Origin: Streptomyces montanisoli
GTDB taxonomy: Bacteria > Actinomycetota > Actinomycetes > Streptomycetales > Streptomycetaceae
Direction of reading: 5' to 3'
NCBI RefSeq assembly: GCF_017813245.1
Contig: NZ_JAGIQL010000046.1
Location: 1 to 41,796, forward strand
Length of the DNA stretch: 41,796 nucleotides
Part shown: positions 25,033 to 33,194 of the stretch, in pieces
Position numbering within the stretch: position 1 is the first letter of the stretch
Layout of the letters: every line of letters begins with the position of its first letter
Notes under the pieces: generated by a model
Database searches by the model: none
Told to the model about the DNA's origin: nothing
Seen by the model: the letters and a program-made list of their open reading frames with translations, nothing else
Made by a program: the position numbers and the translations under genes

Positions 25033-26766
25033 ATGAATAGAAAATTTGTAGCAGCTCTCACGCCCGCGACCCCGGACACCGCTCACCCGGCACTGATCCC
25101 CGCGCCCGGCGCCGCCCGCGCCGGCGGCGGGGACTTCGCCGTCCCGGCGGGACTGCGCGTGGACGCCGGCCCAGGGACCGAGGCCACCGCACGCTGGCTG
25201 CGCGCGACGGTGGGCGCGGCGACCGGCCTGCCGCTCACGGAAACCGGCACACCCGATGGCGCGGACTGCGCGGACGGTATGGGACACGCCCGGATCGTCC
25301 TGCGCGTCAACGCGGACCTCGCGGCCGCACGCGGCCCCGAGGCGTACACCCTCACCACCGCACCCCCGGGCGACGGCGGCGCCGACGGCGCGCCCGCCGT
25401 GACCATCGAGGGCGGCGGCCCCGCCGGCGTCTTCTGGGGCGCGCAGACACTGCGCCAGCTGCTCGGCCCCGACGCCTTCCGCCGCGCGCCCCTCGACGCG
25501 CACCGTGTCTGGCGGCTGCCCGCCGTCACCGTCGAGGACGGCCCGCGCTTCGGCTGGCGCGGCCTGATGCTCGACGTGGCACGCCACTTCACGCCCAAGG
25601 AGGGCGTGCTGCGCTACCTGGACCTGCTCGCCGCGCACAAGCTGAACGTCCTGCACCTCCACCTCACCGACGACCAGGGCTGGCGCCTGGAGATCCGCCG
25701 CCACCCGCGCCTGACCGAGGTCGGCGCCTGGCGCCCGCGCACCAAGTGGGGCCACCGCGCGTCCGAACTGTGGAGCGAGACCCCGCACGGCGGCTACTAC
25801 ACGCAGGACGACATCCGCGAGATCGTCGCGTACGCGGCCGAGCGGCACATCACCGTCGTGCCCGAGATCGACGTGCCCGGCCACTCGCAGGCCGCCATCG
25901 CCGCCTACCCGGAGCTCGGCAACGCCGACGCCGTCGACACGTCCGCGCTCGGCGTCTGGGACACCTGGGGCGTCAACTCGAACATCCTCGCCCCCACCGA
26001 CGCCGTCCTGCGCTTCTACGAGGGCGTCTTCGAAGAGGTGCTCGAACTCTTCCCGTCGCGCTACATCCACGTCGGCGGCGACGAGTGCCCCAAGGAGCAG
26101 TGGAAGGAGTCGGCCGCCGCGCGCGAACGCATCGCCGAGCAGGGCCTCGGCGACGAGTACGAGCTCCAGTCCTGGTTCATCAGGCACTTCGACACCTGGC
26201 TGACCGCGCGCGGGCGCCGCCTGATCGGCTGGGACGAGATCCTGGAGGGCGGACTCGCCCCCGGCGCCGCCGTCTCGTCGTGGCGCGGCTACGGCGGCGG
26301 GGTCGCGGCGGCCAGGGCGGGCCACGACGTGGTCATGTGTCCCGAGCAGCACGTGTACTTCGACCACCGGCAGGCGCCCGGCGACGAGGAGCCGATGCCG
26401 ATCGGCTACGTGCGCACGCTGGAGGACGTCTACCGCTTCGAGCCCGTCCCGCAGGAGCTGGACGCCGCCGAGGCGGAGCGCGTGCTCGGCGCCCAGGCCA
26501 ACGTGTGGACCGAGGTCATGCAGGACATGGGCCGGATCGACTACCAGGTCTTCCCGCGCCTCGCCGCGTTCGCCGAGGGCGTGTGGTCCTCGCTCGGAGC
26601 CCCGGCCGAACGGGACTTCGCCGGCTTCGAACAGCGTATGGCCGAGCACTACCGCCGCCTCGACGCGCTCGGCGTCGCCTACCGGCCGCCGTCGGGCCCG
26701 CTGCCGTGGCAGCGCCGCCCCGGCGTACTCGGCCGCCCGCGCGAGGGAACGCCCCCGAGCGTGTGA
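25033..26766 (+). CDS. Beta-N-acetylhexosaminidase (GH20)
   Basis: A 577-residue family 20 glycosidase removing terminal GlcNAc/GalNAc from chitin or peptidoglycan fragments. The GH20b domain is at about 20-165; the catalytic barrel begins at RFGWRGLMLDVARHF, with LHLHLTDDQGWRLEI, VVPEIDVPGHSQA and the catalytic pair Asp350-Glu351 in HVGGDECPKEQW. LIGWDEILEGGL and NVWTEVMQD complete the substrate pocket. No signal peptide is visible, so it is probably cytoplasmic. The first codons (MNRKFVA) are AT-rich and lie at the end of the adjacent IS607 element. No ribosome site precedes ATG 25033, so the start is doubtful and the native N-terminus may be displaced. Confidence 0.9.
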   Translation: MNRKFVAALTPATPDTAHPALIPAPGAARAGGGDFAVPAGLRVDAGPGTEATARWLRATVGAATGLPLTETGTPDGADCADGMGHARIVLRVNADLAAARGPEAYTLTTAPPGDGGADGAPAVTIEGGGPAGVFWGAQTLRQLLGPDAFRRAPLDAHRVWRLPAVTVEDGPRFGWRGLMLDVARHFTPKEGVLRYLDLLAAHKLNVLHLHLTDDQGWRLEIRRHPRLTEVGAWRPRTKWGHRASELWSETPHGGYYTQDDIREIVAYAAERHITVVPEIDVPGHSQAAIAAYPELGNADAVDTSALGVWDTWGVNSNILAPTDAVLRFYEGVFEEVLELFPSRYIHVGGDECPKEQWKESAAARERIAEQGLGDEYELQSWFIRHFDTWLTARGRRLIGWDEILEGGLAPGAAVSSWRGYGGGVAAARAGHDVVMCPEQHVYFDHRQAPGDEEPMPIGYVRTLEDVYRFEPVPQELDAAEAERVLGAQANVWTEVMQDMGRIDYQVFPRLAAFAEGVWSSLGAPAERDFAGFEQRMAEHYRRLDALGVAYRPPSGPLPWQRRPGVLGRPREGTPPSV

Positions 26767-27043
26767 GGCGACACGTGCGCCCCGCGCGTGTACGGAGGCC
26801 GGCGGCCGGAGATCGCACAAGCCGTACAAGTACCCACGTCAGCACGGGAATACCGCGATACGCCCGATACGCTGAAGGCGGGGCGAATCCGGCGTTCCTC
26901 GGGTAAGGGGCGGATGCGCCCTTCGTGGACCCTCGCGTCGGGCTGCCCCGAAGATGTGCCAGAGTTGCCACGTCCGGCCTGTGAGCACGTACGGTACGGC
27001 ACACAGGCGGGACTGCCGGGGACACCGGAAAGGGGCAGCTGGG
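26767..27043 (+). promoter_or_regulatory. Intergenic region before the molybdenum hydroxylase operon
   Basis: 277 bases without a supported gene. A weak promoter-like pair is TTGCCA at 26965-26970 with TACGGT at 26990-26995 (spacing 19). GGAAAGGGG at 27027-27035 is the ribosome site of the TTG-started gene that follows. Confidence 0.3.
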
Positions 27044-27940
27044 TTGACCACGCACGCACCGCATACAGCGCAGTCCGTGACGCTGCCGGCCTCGCTCGAC
27101 GAGGCCGTGGCGGCACTCGCGGCCATGCCCGCCGCAGTGCCTGTCGCAGGTGGGACGGACCTCATGGCCTCCGTCAACAAGGGGCTGCTGCGGCCCGCCG
27201 CGCTCGTCGGGCTCGGACGCATGAGCGAACTGCGCGGCTGGCACTACCAGGACGGCCACGCGCTGCTCGGCGCGGGCCTCACGCACGCGCGCATGGGACG
27301 CCCCGACTTCGCTGCGCTCATCCCCGCACTCGCCGCGTCCGCGCGCGCCGCGGGCCCGCCGCAGATCCGCAACGCCGGCACGCTCGGCGGCAACATCGCC
27401 ACCGCCGCGCCCACGGGTGACACGCTGCCGGTCCTCGCCGCGCTGGAGGCCACCCTCGTGGTCGCGGGCCCCGGCGGCGCCCGCCGCGAGATCCCGGTCA
27501 CCCACCTGCTCGCGGGGCGCGAGATGCTCGCGCCCGCCGAACTCATCGGCTTCGTACGGGTCCCGCTGCTGCACGCCCCGCAGGTCTACCTCAAGGCGAC
27601 CGCGCGCACCGGCCCCGGCCGCGCCACCACCTCGGTCGCCGTCGTGCTCGACCCCGCCAGGCGCGGGGTGCGCTGCGCGGTCGGCGCCGTCGCGCCCATG
27701 CCGCTGCGGCCGTTGGAGGCCGAGCGGTGGATCGCGTCGCTCATCGACTGGGACGGCGCGCGCGGGCTCACCCAGGAAGCGCTCGCGGCCTTCGGCGAGT
27801 ACGTCGCCGCCGCCTGCGTGCCCGACCCGCTGCCGCCCGCCGACGGGGGAGAGGCGCCGCAGCCCTCGCCCGCCGTACTGCACCTGCGGCGTACCGTCGC
27901 CACGCTGGCCCGGCGAGCACTGGGGAGGGCGCTCTCGTGA
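27044..27940 (+). CDS. FAD-binding subunit of a xanthine dehydrogenase-family molybdenum hydroxylase
   Basis: A 298-residue flavoprotein subunit carrying electrons from the iron-sulfur subunit to the acceptor. FAD-binding motifs are PVAGGTDLMASVNKG near residue 35 and QIRNAGTLGGNIATAAPTGD near 110. A CO-dehydrogenase-like FAD C-terminal domain follows. The start is TTG 27044, supported by AAGGGG about 10 bases upstream; a longer frame from 26954 lacks support. Its stop overlaps the next gene's GTG by GTGA. Confidence 0.88.
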   Translation: MTTHAPHTAQSVTLPASLDEAVAALAAMPAAVPVAGGTDLMASVNKGLLRPAALVGLGRMSELRGWHYQDGHALLGAGLTHARMGRPDFAALIPALAASARAAGPPQIRNAGTLGGNIATAAPTGDTLPVLAALEATLVVAGPGGARREIPVTHLLAGREMLAPAELIGFVRVPLLHAPQVYLKATARTGPGRATTSVAVVLDPARRGVRCAVGAVAPMPLRPLEAERWIASLIDWDGARGLTQEALAAFGEYVAAACVPDPLPPADGGEAPQPSPAVLHLRRTVATLARRALGRALS

Positions 27941-30192
27941 CCGACAACGAAACACCAGGCGCGGGCGGCCCGAACGGCGCCCGCTCCACCGGCGAATGGC
28001 CGGAGCCCGAGCCCGGCGGCCAGGGGGACCAGGGCGGCTGGCAGCCCGTGCCGCACGGCGGCGAGTACGACGCGGAGGCCACCGCCTTCGTCCAACTGCC
28101 CCCGGAGGACGGCGCGGACGCGCCGCTCGCGGCGCCGGGCCACGGCTACGTACCGCCGATGATTACACCGCTCCAGCCCGACCCGTCCGTCGCGGGCACC
28201 TGGGGCGCGCCCGACCCGCAGGCAGCGCAGCACGGGGCGGCCGGCGACGAGCAGGCGCAAGCCCAAGCCCAGGCCCAGGCGCAGCTCCAGACCGACGACC
28301 AGCAGGCCGCGCAGCAGCCGTACGGCGATCCCTACGGGCAGGGCCCCTACGCGCAGGGGCCGTACGCACAGGGCCCGTACGGCCAGGACCCGTACGCCCA
28401 CGCCCCCTACGCGCAGGCGGACACCTACGGCCAGGGTGCGTACGGATACGAGCCGCAGGACCAGGACCCGTACGGGCAGGAGCAGACGCACGATGAGCCC
28501 GGGCAGGGCTACCCGCACGCCCAGCAGTCGCACGATCCGCACGACCCGGAGCCGCACGACCTGCACGACCCGCACGCCTCGCAGGCGCAGGGCCCGCACT
28601 CCCAGGACCCGCACGCGACGGCGCACTGGAACTTCACCGACGCCCTGGGCGACTCAGGCCCCGCCGTCCACGACGCGCCCCCCGAGCCGCCCGCGGCACA
28701 CGAGCCCCCCGCCCACACCGGCCAGTGGCGCATCCCGCTCGCCACGGGTGACGTGGCGGACGACTCCGGTGAGTTGAGCGCCGCGCTCGCGGCCTCCCCG
28801 TGGAACGCGGGCGTCGCGCCCCCGGCCACCCTCCCCGGTGGGGCCCGCGCCCCCTGGGCGACCGACCCTGAGCCGGACCCCGAGCCCGTGCCGGATCCCG
28901 AGCCCGTGCGGCCGCACCAGGCGCCGCAGGCGGCGCACGGCCCCGACGCGTCCCACGCGTCCCAGCAGTTCTGGGCCCCCACGGCGGACGCCGCGGCGCA
29001 GGGCCGCGCCGGGACGGACGGCGCGCCGGAGCCCATGGCCGACGGAGGGGAAGCCGAACCCGCCACAGCGAGTGCCGGGGAGCATGGCACCGCGGAGCCC
29101 GTAACGGAGGAAACCCCCGCCGCGCAGGACGGACACCCCGGTCACGCCGGTCACGACGGACACACCGTACCCGGGGCGCCGGAGGAGGCCCCCGCGGACG
29201 AGCCGGCGGCCGAAGCGGCCGCCGCGGTCCCGGACGACGCGCCCGAACCGCAGGCCGAGCCCGGGATCGACCCCGAGGCGGCCCACGCGCCGGAGCCCGA
29301 ACCGGAGCCGGACCCGCGGACGGCCACCGGGGCGGACACGGACGCCGAAACCGACTTGGACACGGACACGGACGCGGACGCCGACGTCCACGCCGGGGCC
29401 GACGCGGCGGCCCCCGAACCCCTCTCCGGCCTCGCCGAGTTGGCCGCGGAACCGGCATCCGACCCGGCGCCCATGGCCGAGCAGCTCACCATCGGCACCG
29501 ACATCGTCGAGCACCCCTCCTGCTCCTACTCCCTGCGCGTCAACGGCCAGGAGCGGCCCGTCAACGACGCCTGGATCGGCGAGTCGCTGCTCTACGTGCT
29601 CCGCGAGCGCCTCGGCCTCGCCGGCGCCAAGGACGGCTGCTCCCAGGGCGAGTGCGGTGCGTGCAACGTCCAGGTCGACGGGCGGCTCGTCGCCTCCTGC
29701 CTGGTGCCCGCGGCGACGGCCGCCGGGTCCGAGGTCCGCACCGTCGAGGGGCTCGCCGCCGACGGCGAACCGTCCGACGTGCAGCGGGCGCTGGCCGCGA
29801 GCGGCGCCGTGCAGTGCGGCTTCTGCGTGCCCGGCATGGCCATGACCGTGCACGACCTCCTTGAGGGCAACCACGCCCCCAGCGAACTGGAGACACGCCA
29901 GGCACTCAGCGGCAACCTCTGCCGCTGCTCCGGCTACCGCGGCGTGCTCGAGGCCGTGAGCGAGGTCGTCGCGGGCCGCGCCGCACTCGCCGAGGCCGCC
30001 TCCGCGTCCTCCGACACCCACGCCGCGGGCGGCCACCCCGGCACGGCCTCCGCGGCCCACGACGCCTCCGCGTCCCCCGACGCCCCCGAAGGGCCCGCCA
30101 CGGACGGGCGAATCCCGCACCAGGCGCCACCGGGAGCGGGCGGCATCCACGGCGCCCACAACCCCCGGACGAACGAAGGAGGCATGGCGTGA
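27937..30192 (+). CDS. [2Fe-2S] subunit of molybdenum hydroxylase with a very long disordered N-terminus
   Basis: A 751-residue protein whose last roughly 230 residues form a standard two-cluster subunit. The ferredoxin-type cluster uses CSQGECGAC plus the Cys in VASC (from about residue 568). The second, all-helical cluster uses CGFC (about 627-630) and CRCSGY. It relays electrons from the Mo centre to FAD. About 500 residues before it are low-complexity: QAQAQAQAQ, GPYAQGPYAQGPYGQ-type repeats, His/Asp-rich DPHDPEPHDLHDPH, then acidic Pro/Ala-rich segments. The typical subunit is about 170 residues. GTG 27937 is coupled to the previous stop and the frame has strong coding bias throughout, so the extension looks real. 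Confidence 0.85.
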   Translation: MTDNETPGAGGPNGARSTGEWPEPEPGGQGDQGGWQPVPHGGEYDAEATAFVQLPPEDGADAPLAAPGHGYVPPMITPLQPDPSVAGTWGAPDPQAAQHGAAGDEQAQAQAQAQAQLQTDDQQAAQQPYGDPYGQGPYAQGPYAQGPYGQDPYAHAPYAQADTYGQGAYGYEPQDQDPYGQEQTHDEPGQGYPHAQQSHDPHDPEPHDLHDPHASQAQGPHSQDPHATAHWNFTDALGDSGPAVHDAPPEPPAAHEPPAHTGQWRIPLATGDVADDSGELSAALAASPWNAGVAPPATLPGGARAPWATDPEPDPEPVPDPEPVRPHQAPQAAHGPDASHASQQFWAPTADAAAQGRAGTDGAPEPMADGGEAEPATASAGEHGTAEPVTEETPAAQDGHPGHAGHDGHTVPGAPEEAPADEPAAEAAAAVPDDAPEPQAEPGIDPEAAHAPEPEPEPDPRTATGADTDAETDLDTDTDADADVHAGADAAAPEPLSGLAELAAEPASDPAPMAEQLTIGTDIVEHPSCSYSLRVNGQERPVNDAWIGESLLYVLRERLGLAGAKDGCSQGECGACNVQVDGRLVASCLVPAATAAGSEVRTVEGLAADGEPSDVQRALAASGAVQCGFCVPGMAMTVHDLLEGNHAPSELETRQALSGNLCRCSGYRGVLEAVSEVVAGRAALAEAASASSDTHAAGGHPGTASAAHDASASPDAPEGPATDGRIPHQAPPGAGGIHGAHNPRTNEGGMA

Positions 30193-32513
30193 GCACCGAC
30201 CAGGCCACCGCACCCGCCTCCACCTCGACGTCCCCCTCCGACCCCGACGCCCCCGAACGCGAGGAGCCGACCCTCGGCATCGGCGCGTCCCTGCCCCCGG
30301 CCGACGCGCGGGCCAAGACCGAGGGCACCTACCCCTACGCCGCCGATCTCTGGGCCGAAGGCCTGCTCTGGGCGGCGATCCTGCGCTCCCCGCACCCGCA
30401 CGCGCGCATCCTCTCCATCGACACGACCGCCGCCGCCTCCATGCCCGGCGTGCGCGCCGTCGTGACGCACAAGGACGTACCGGGCGATCCCTCCTACGGC
30501 AGGAGCGTCGCCGACCGCCCCGTCTTCGCCTCCGACCTCGTGCGCCACCACGGCGAGGCCATCGCCGCCATCGCCGCCGACCACCCGGACACCGCACGCC
30601 TCGCGGCCGCGGCCATCGCCGTCGAGTACGAGGTGCTCGAACCGGTCACCGACCCCGAGAAGGCGTTCGCCGCCGAACCGCTGCACCCCGACGGCAACCT
30701 GATCCGCCACATCCCGCTGCGCTACGGCGACCCCGCCGTGCAGGGCGACGTGATCGTCGAGGGCCTCTACCGCATCGGCCGCCAGGACCCCGCGCCCATC
30801 GGCGCAGAGGCCGGGCTCGCCGTGCCGCGCCCCGACGGCGGCGTCGAGATCTACACCGCGTCGACCGACCCGCACACCGACCGCGACCTCGCCGCCGCCT
30901 GCTTCGGCCTCCCGCCCGAGCAGGTCAAGGTCGTCGTGACCGGCGTACCCGGCGCCACCGGCGACCGCGAGGACCCCGGCTTCCACATCCCGCTCGGCCT
31001 GCTCGCCCTGCGCACCGGCTGCCCGGTGAAGCTCGCCGCCGGCCGCGAGGAGTCCTTCCTCGGCCACGCCCACCGCCACCCGTCCCTGCTGCGCTACCGC
31101 CACCACGCCGACACCGAGGGCCGGCTCGTCAAGGTCGAGGCGCAGATCCTGCTCGACGCCGGCGCGTACGCCGACGCATCGTCCGAATCGCTCGCCGCCG
31201 CCGTCGCGTTCGCCTGCGGCCCCTACGCCGTACCGCACGCCTTCGTCGAGGGCTGGGCGGTCCGCACCAACAACCCCCCGTCGGGCCACGTGCGCGGCGA
31301 GGGCGCCATGCAGGTGTGCGCCGCCTACGAGGGCCAGATGGACAAACTGGCCGCGAAACTCGGCATCGACGCGGCCGAGTTGCGGCTGCGCAACACCCTC
31401 GCGACGGGCGACATCCTGCCCACGGGCCAGACCGTCACCTGCCCCGCCCCGGTGGCCGAACTCCTCCGCTCGGTCAAGGACTTCCCCCTCCCCGCACTCC
31501 CCAAGGACACCCCCGAAGAGGCATGGCTGCTGCCGGGCGGCCCGGAGGGCGCGGGCGAGCCCGGAGCGGTGCGCCGCGGCGTCGGCTACGCGCTCGGCAT
31601 GGTCCACATGCTCGGCGCCGAGGGCACCGACGAGGTCTCCACGGCCACCGTCAAGGTCCACGACGGCGCCGCCACGGTCATCTGCGCGGCCGTCGACACC
31701 GGCCAGGGGTTCGCGACGCTGGCCCGGCAGATCGTCCAGGAGACGCTGGGCATCGAGGACGTACACGTCGCGCCCGTAGACACCGACCAGCCGCCGGCCG
31801 GAGCCGCCGCCCACGGCAGGCACACCTGGGTGTCTGGCGGCGCGGTGGAGCGCGCGGCCAAGATGGTCCGCACACAGCTCCTCCAGCCCCTCGCCCACAA
31901 GCTCGGCATGTCGACCGAGCTGCTCCAGATCGCGGACGGCAAGATCACCTCGTACGACGGGGTGCTCTCCACGACCGTCACCGAGGCCATGGACGGCAAG
32001 GAACTGTGGGCCACCGCCCAGTGCCGCCCCCACCCCACGGAACCCCTGGACGAGTCAGGCCAGGGCGACGCCTTCGTCGGCCTGGCCTTCTGCGCGATCC
32101 GCGCGGTCGTCGACGTCGACATCGAACTCGGCACCATCCGCGTCGTGGAGATGGCCGTGGCCCAGGACGTCGGCCGCGTCCTCAACCCCGCGCAGCTGCG
32201 CGCCCGCATCGAGGCCGGCGTCACCCAGGGCATCGGCGCCGCGCTCACGGAGAACCTCCGCAGCAGCCACGGCCTCCTGCGCCACCCCGACCTCACGGGC
32301 TACGCCCTCCCCACGTCCCTGGACGCGCCGGACATCCGCATCGTCCGCCTGGTCGAGGAGCGCGACGTGGTAGCCCCCTTCGGCGCCAAGCCCGCGAGCG
32401 CGGCCCCGGTCGTCACATCACCGGCCGCGGTCGCCTCGGCGGTACGCGCGGCAACGGGCAGACCGGTGGGCCGCCTCCCCATCAGACCCCAGGCGGCCGT
32501 GGCCCAAGGGTGA
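30189..32513 (+). CDS. Molybdopterin-binding large subunit, xanthine dehydrogenase family
   Basis: A 774-residue catalytic subunit starting with a GTGA overlap. RSPHPHARILSIDT and MPGVRAVVTHKDVPG mark the aldehyde oxidase/xanthine dehydrogenase a/b hammerhead domain. DTGQGFATLARQIVQETLGI is the molybdopterin-contacting GQG segment, and QGIGAALTEN with a late PVVTSPAAVASAVRAATG closes the fold. The GVGE(P) motif that supplies the catalytic glutamate is replaced by FGAKPA (Gly732-Ala733-Lys734). Substrate hydroxylation may therefore differ from xanthine oxidation. The three subunits are in the order FAD, FeS, Mo and are translationally coupled. Confidence 0.85.
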   Translation: MSTDQATAPASTSTSPSDPDAPEREEPTLGIGASLPPADARAKTEGTYPYAADLWAEGLLWAAILRSPHPHARILSIDTTAAASMPGVRAVVTHKDVPGDPSYGRSVADRPVFASDLVRHHGEAIAAIAADHPDTARLAAAAIAVEYEVLEPVTDPEKAFAAEPLHPDGNLIRHIPLRYGDPAVQGDVIVEGLYRIGRQDPAPIGAEAGLAVPRPDGGVEIYTASTDPHTDRDLAAACFGLPPEQVKVVVTGVPGATGDREDPGFHIPLGLLALRTGCPVKLAAGREESFLGHAHRHPSLLRYRHHADTEGRLVKVEAQILLDAGAYADASSESLAAAVAFACGPYAVPHAFVEGWAVRTNNPPSGHVRGEGAMQVCAAYEGQMDKLAAKLGIDAAELRLRNTLATGDILPTGQTVTCPAPVAELLRSVKDFPLPALPKDTPEEAWLLPGGPEGAGEPGAVRRGVGYALGMVHMLGAEGTDEVSTATVKVHDGAATVICAAVDTGQGFATLARQIVQETLGIEDVHVAPVDTDQPPAGAAAHGRHTWVSGGAVERAAKMVRTQLLQPLAHKLGMSTELLQIADGKITSYDGVLSTTVTEAMDGKELWATAQCRPHPTEPLDESGQGDAFVGLAFCAIRAVVDVDIELGTIRVVEMAVAQDVGRVLNPAQLRARIEAGVTQGIGAALTENLRSSHGLLRHPDLTGYALPTSLDAPDIRIVRLVEERDVVAPFGAKPASAAPVVTSPAAVASAVRAATGRPVGRLPIRPQAAVAQG

Positions 32514-32672
32514 CGCCAACCCCGTTGCCCCGGTAACCCTCAGATGCGTACTGTCACTTGTAGTCGTTAGACTGGGCCAGAGATCTGATTGGCGTCCGAT
32601 TTCGACAGATTCACCAGCAGGGCGGTGCGCGCACGACCATCCGCGCAGCGACGGGGACGGGGGGAGACAGTC

Positions 32673-33194
32673 GTGGTAGCGGCAGCAGCGGGCGGTGGCG
32701 GAGGGTCCCCGGGAGGCTTCGGCGGCCTCATCGGAAGCATGATGAGCATCGGGGCGACAGCCGTCAACGATCTCATGAGCGACCTGGCCGACATGAAGAA
32801 ATTCAAGAAGGACGTCGACTCGATGCTGACGACGCTCCACAGCTCGCAGGCGGCACCCGGCCGAGTGGGTGAGGACCGCCTGCCCCGTACCCATCTGGGT
32901 GGCCACGGCTTCCTGGAGGCCCAGTTCCTGTACGCGTCGTACAACAACGTGCACGACGAGCTGGAAAGCCTCTCCAAGGCCCTGGGCCTCCAGATCGAGA
33001 GCCTGGGCATCGCGATCGAGACGGCCGGCAAGAGCTACAAGGACCTGGACGACGACGTCAAGACCCGCATGCACAAGCTGAACAGCGAGATCGAGGCGCA
33101 GTACCACCCGAGCCGGGACCCGTACGCGCACACAGACAAGAAGGAACTCAATCCGCAGTCGGGCGGCTACGCTCAGGGGGGAGACGGGGCGTGA
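32673..33194 (+). CDS. Small helical protein of a type VII secretion-related cluster
   Basis: A 173-residue protein with a Gly/Ala-rich start, then predicted long amphipathic helices (about 28-58 and 90-140) and a hydrophilic tail ending GGYAQGGDGA. It has no signal peptide or cysteine. The size and helical-hairpin layout resemble WXG100/EspC-like partners, but I see no clear WXG motif. GTG 32673 follows GGGGGGAG at ideal spacing. The stop overlaps the PPE-like gene's GTG, so they are cotranslated and may form a pair. The function is unknown. Confidence 0.6.
   Translation: MVAAAAGGGGGSPGGFGGLIGSMMSIGATAVNDLMSDLADMKKFKKDVDSMLTTLHSSQAAPGRVGEDRLPRTHLGGHGFLEAQFLYASYNNVHDELESLSKALGLQIESLGIAIETAGKSYKDLDDDVKTRMHKLNSEIEAQYHPSRDPYAHTDKKELNPQSGGYAQGGDGA

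Larger units (their letters stand above)
22840..25040 (-). mobile_element. IS607-family insertion element (tnpA + tnpB)
   Basis: The element consists of a serine-recombinase tnpA and a downstream tnpB overlapping by GTGA, the arrangement that defines the IS607 family. Such elements have no terminal inverted repeats or target duplications, so the ends are estimates. The tnpA-side end is marked by AT-rich sequence (about 24990-25050) that is out of place in this genome. The tnpB-side end lies somewhere in about 22800-22870, past several hairpins. Both genes are intact, so the element may still be active. Confidence 0.8.

Noticed and set aside
28654..30597. Minus-strand open frame (647 aa) opposite the FeS subunit, raising doubt about the long N-terminus
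   Set aside because: It is Arg/Gly-rich without domains. The plus frame is anchored by translational coupling and the ferredoxin domain.
32514..32672. Possible transfer RNA or integration site at the edge of the type VII-related cluster
   Set aside because: No cloverleaf, direct repeat or integrase was found at either edge of 32.5-40.1 kb, so island boundaries cannot be claimed.
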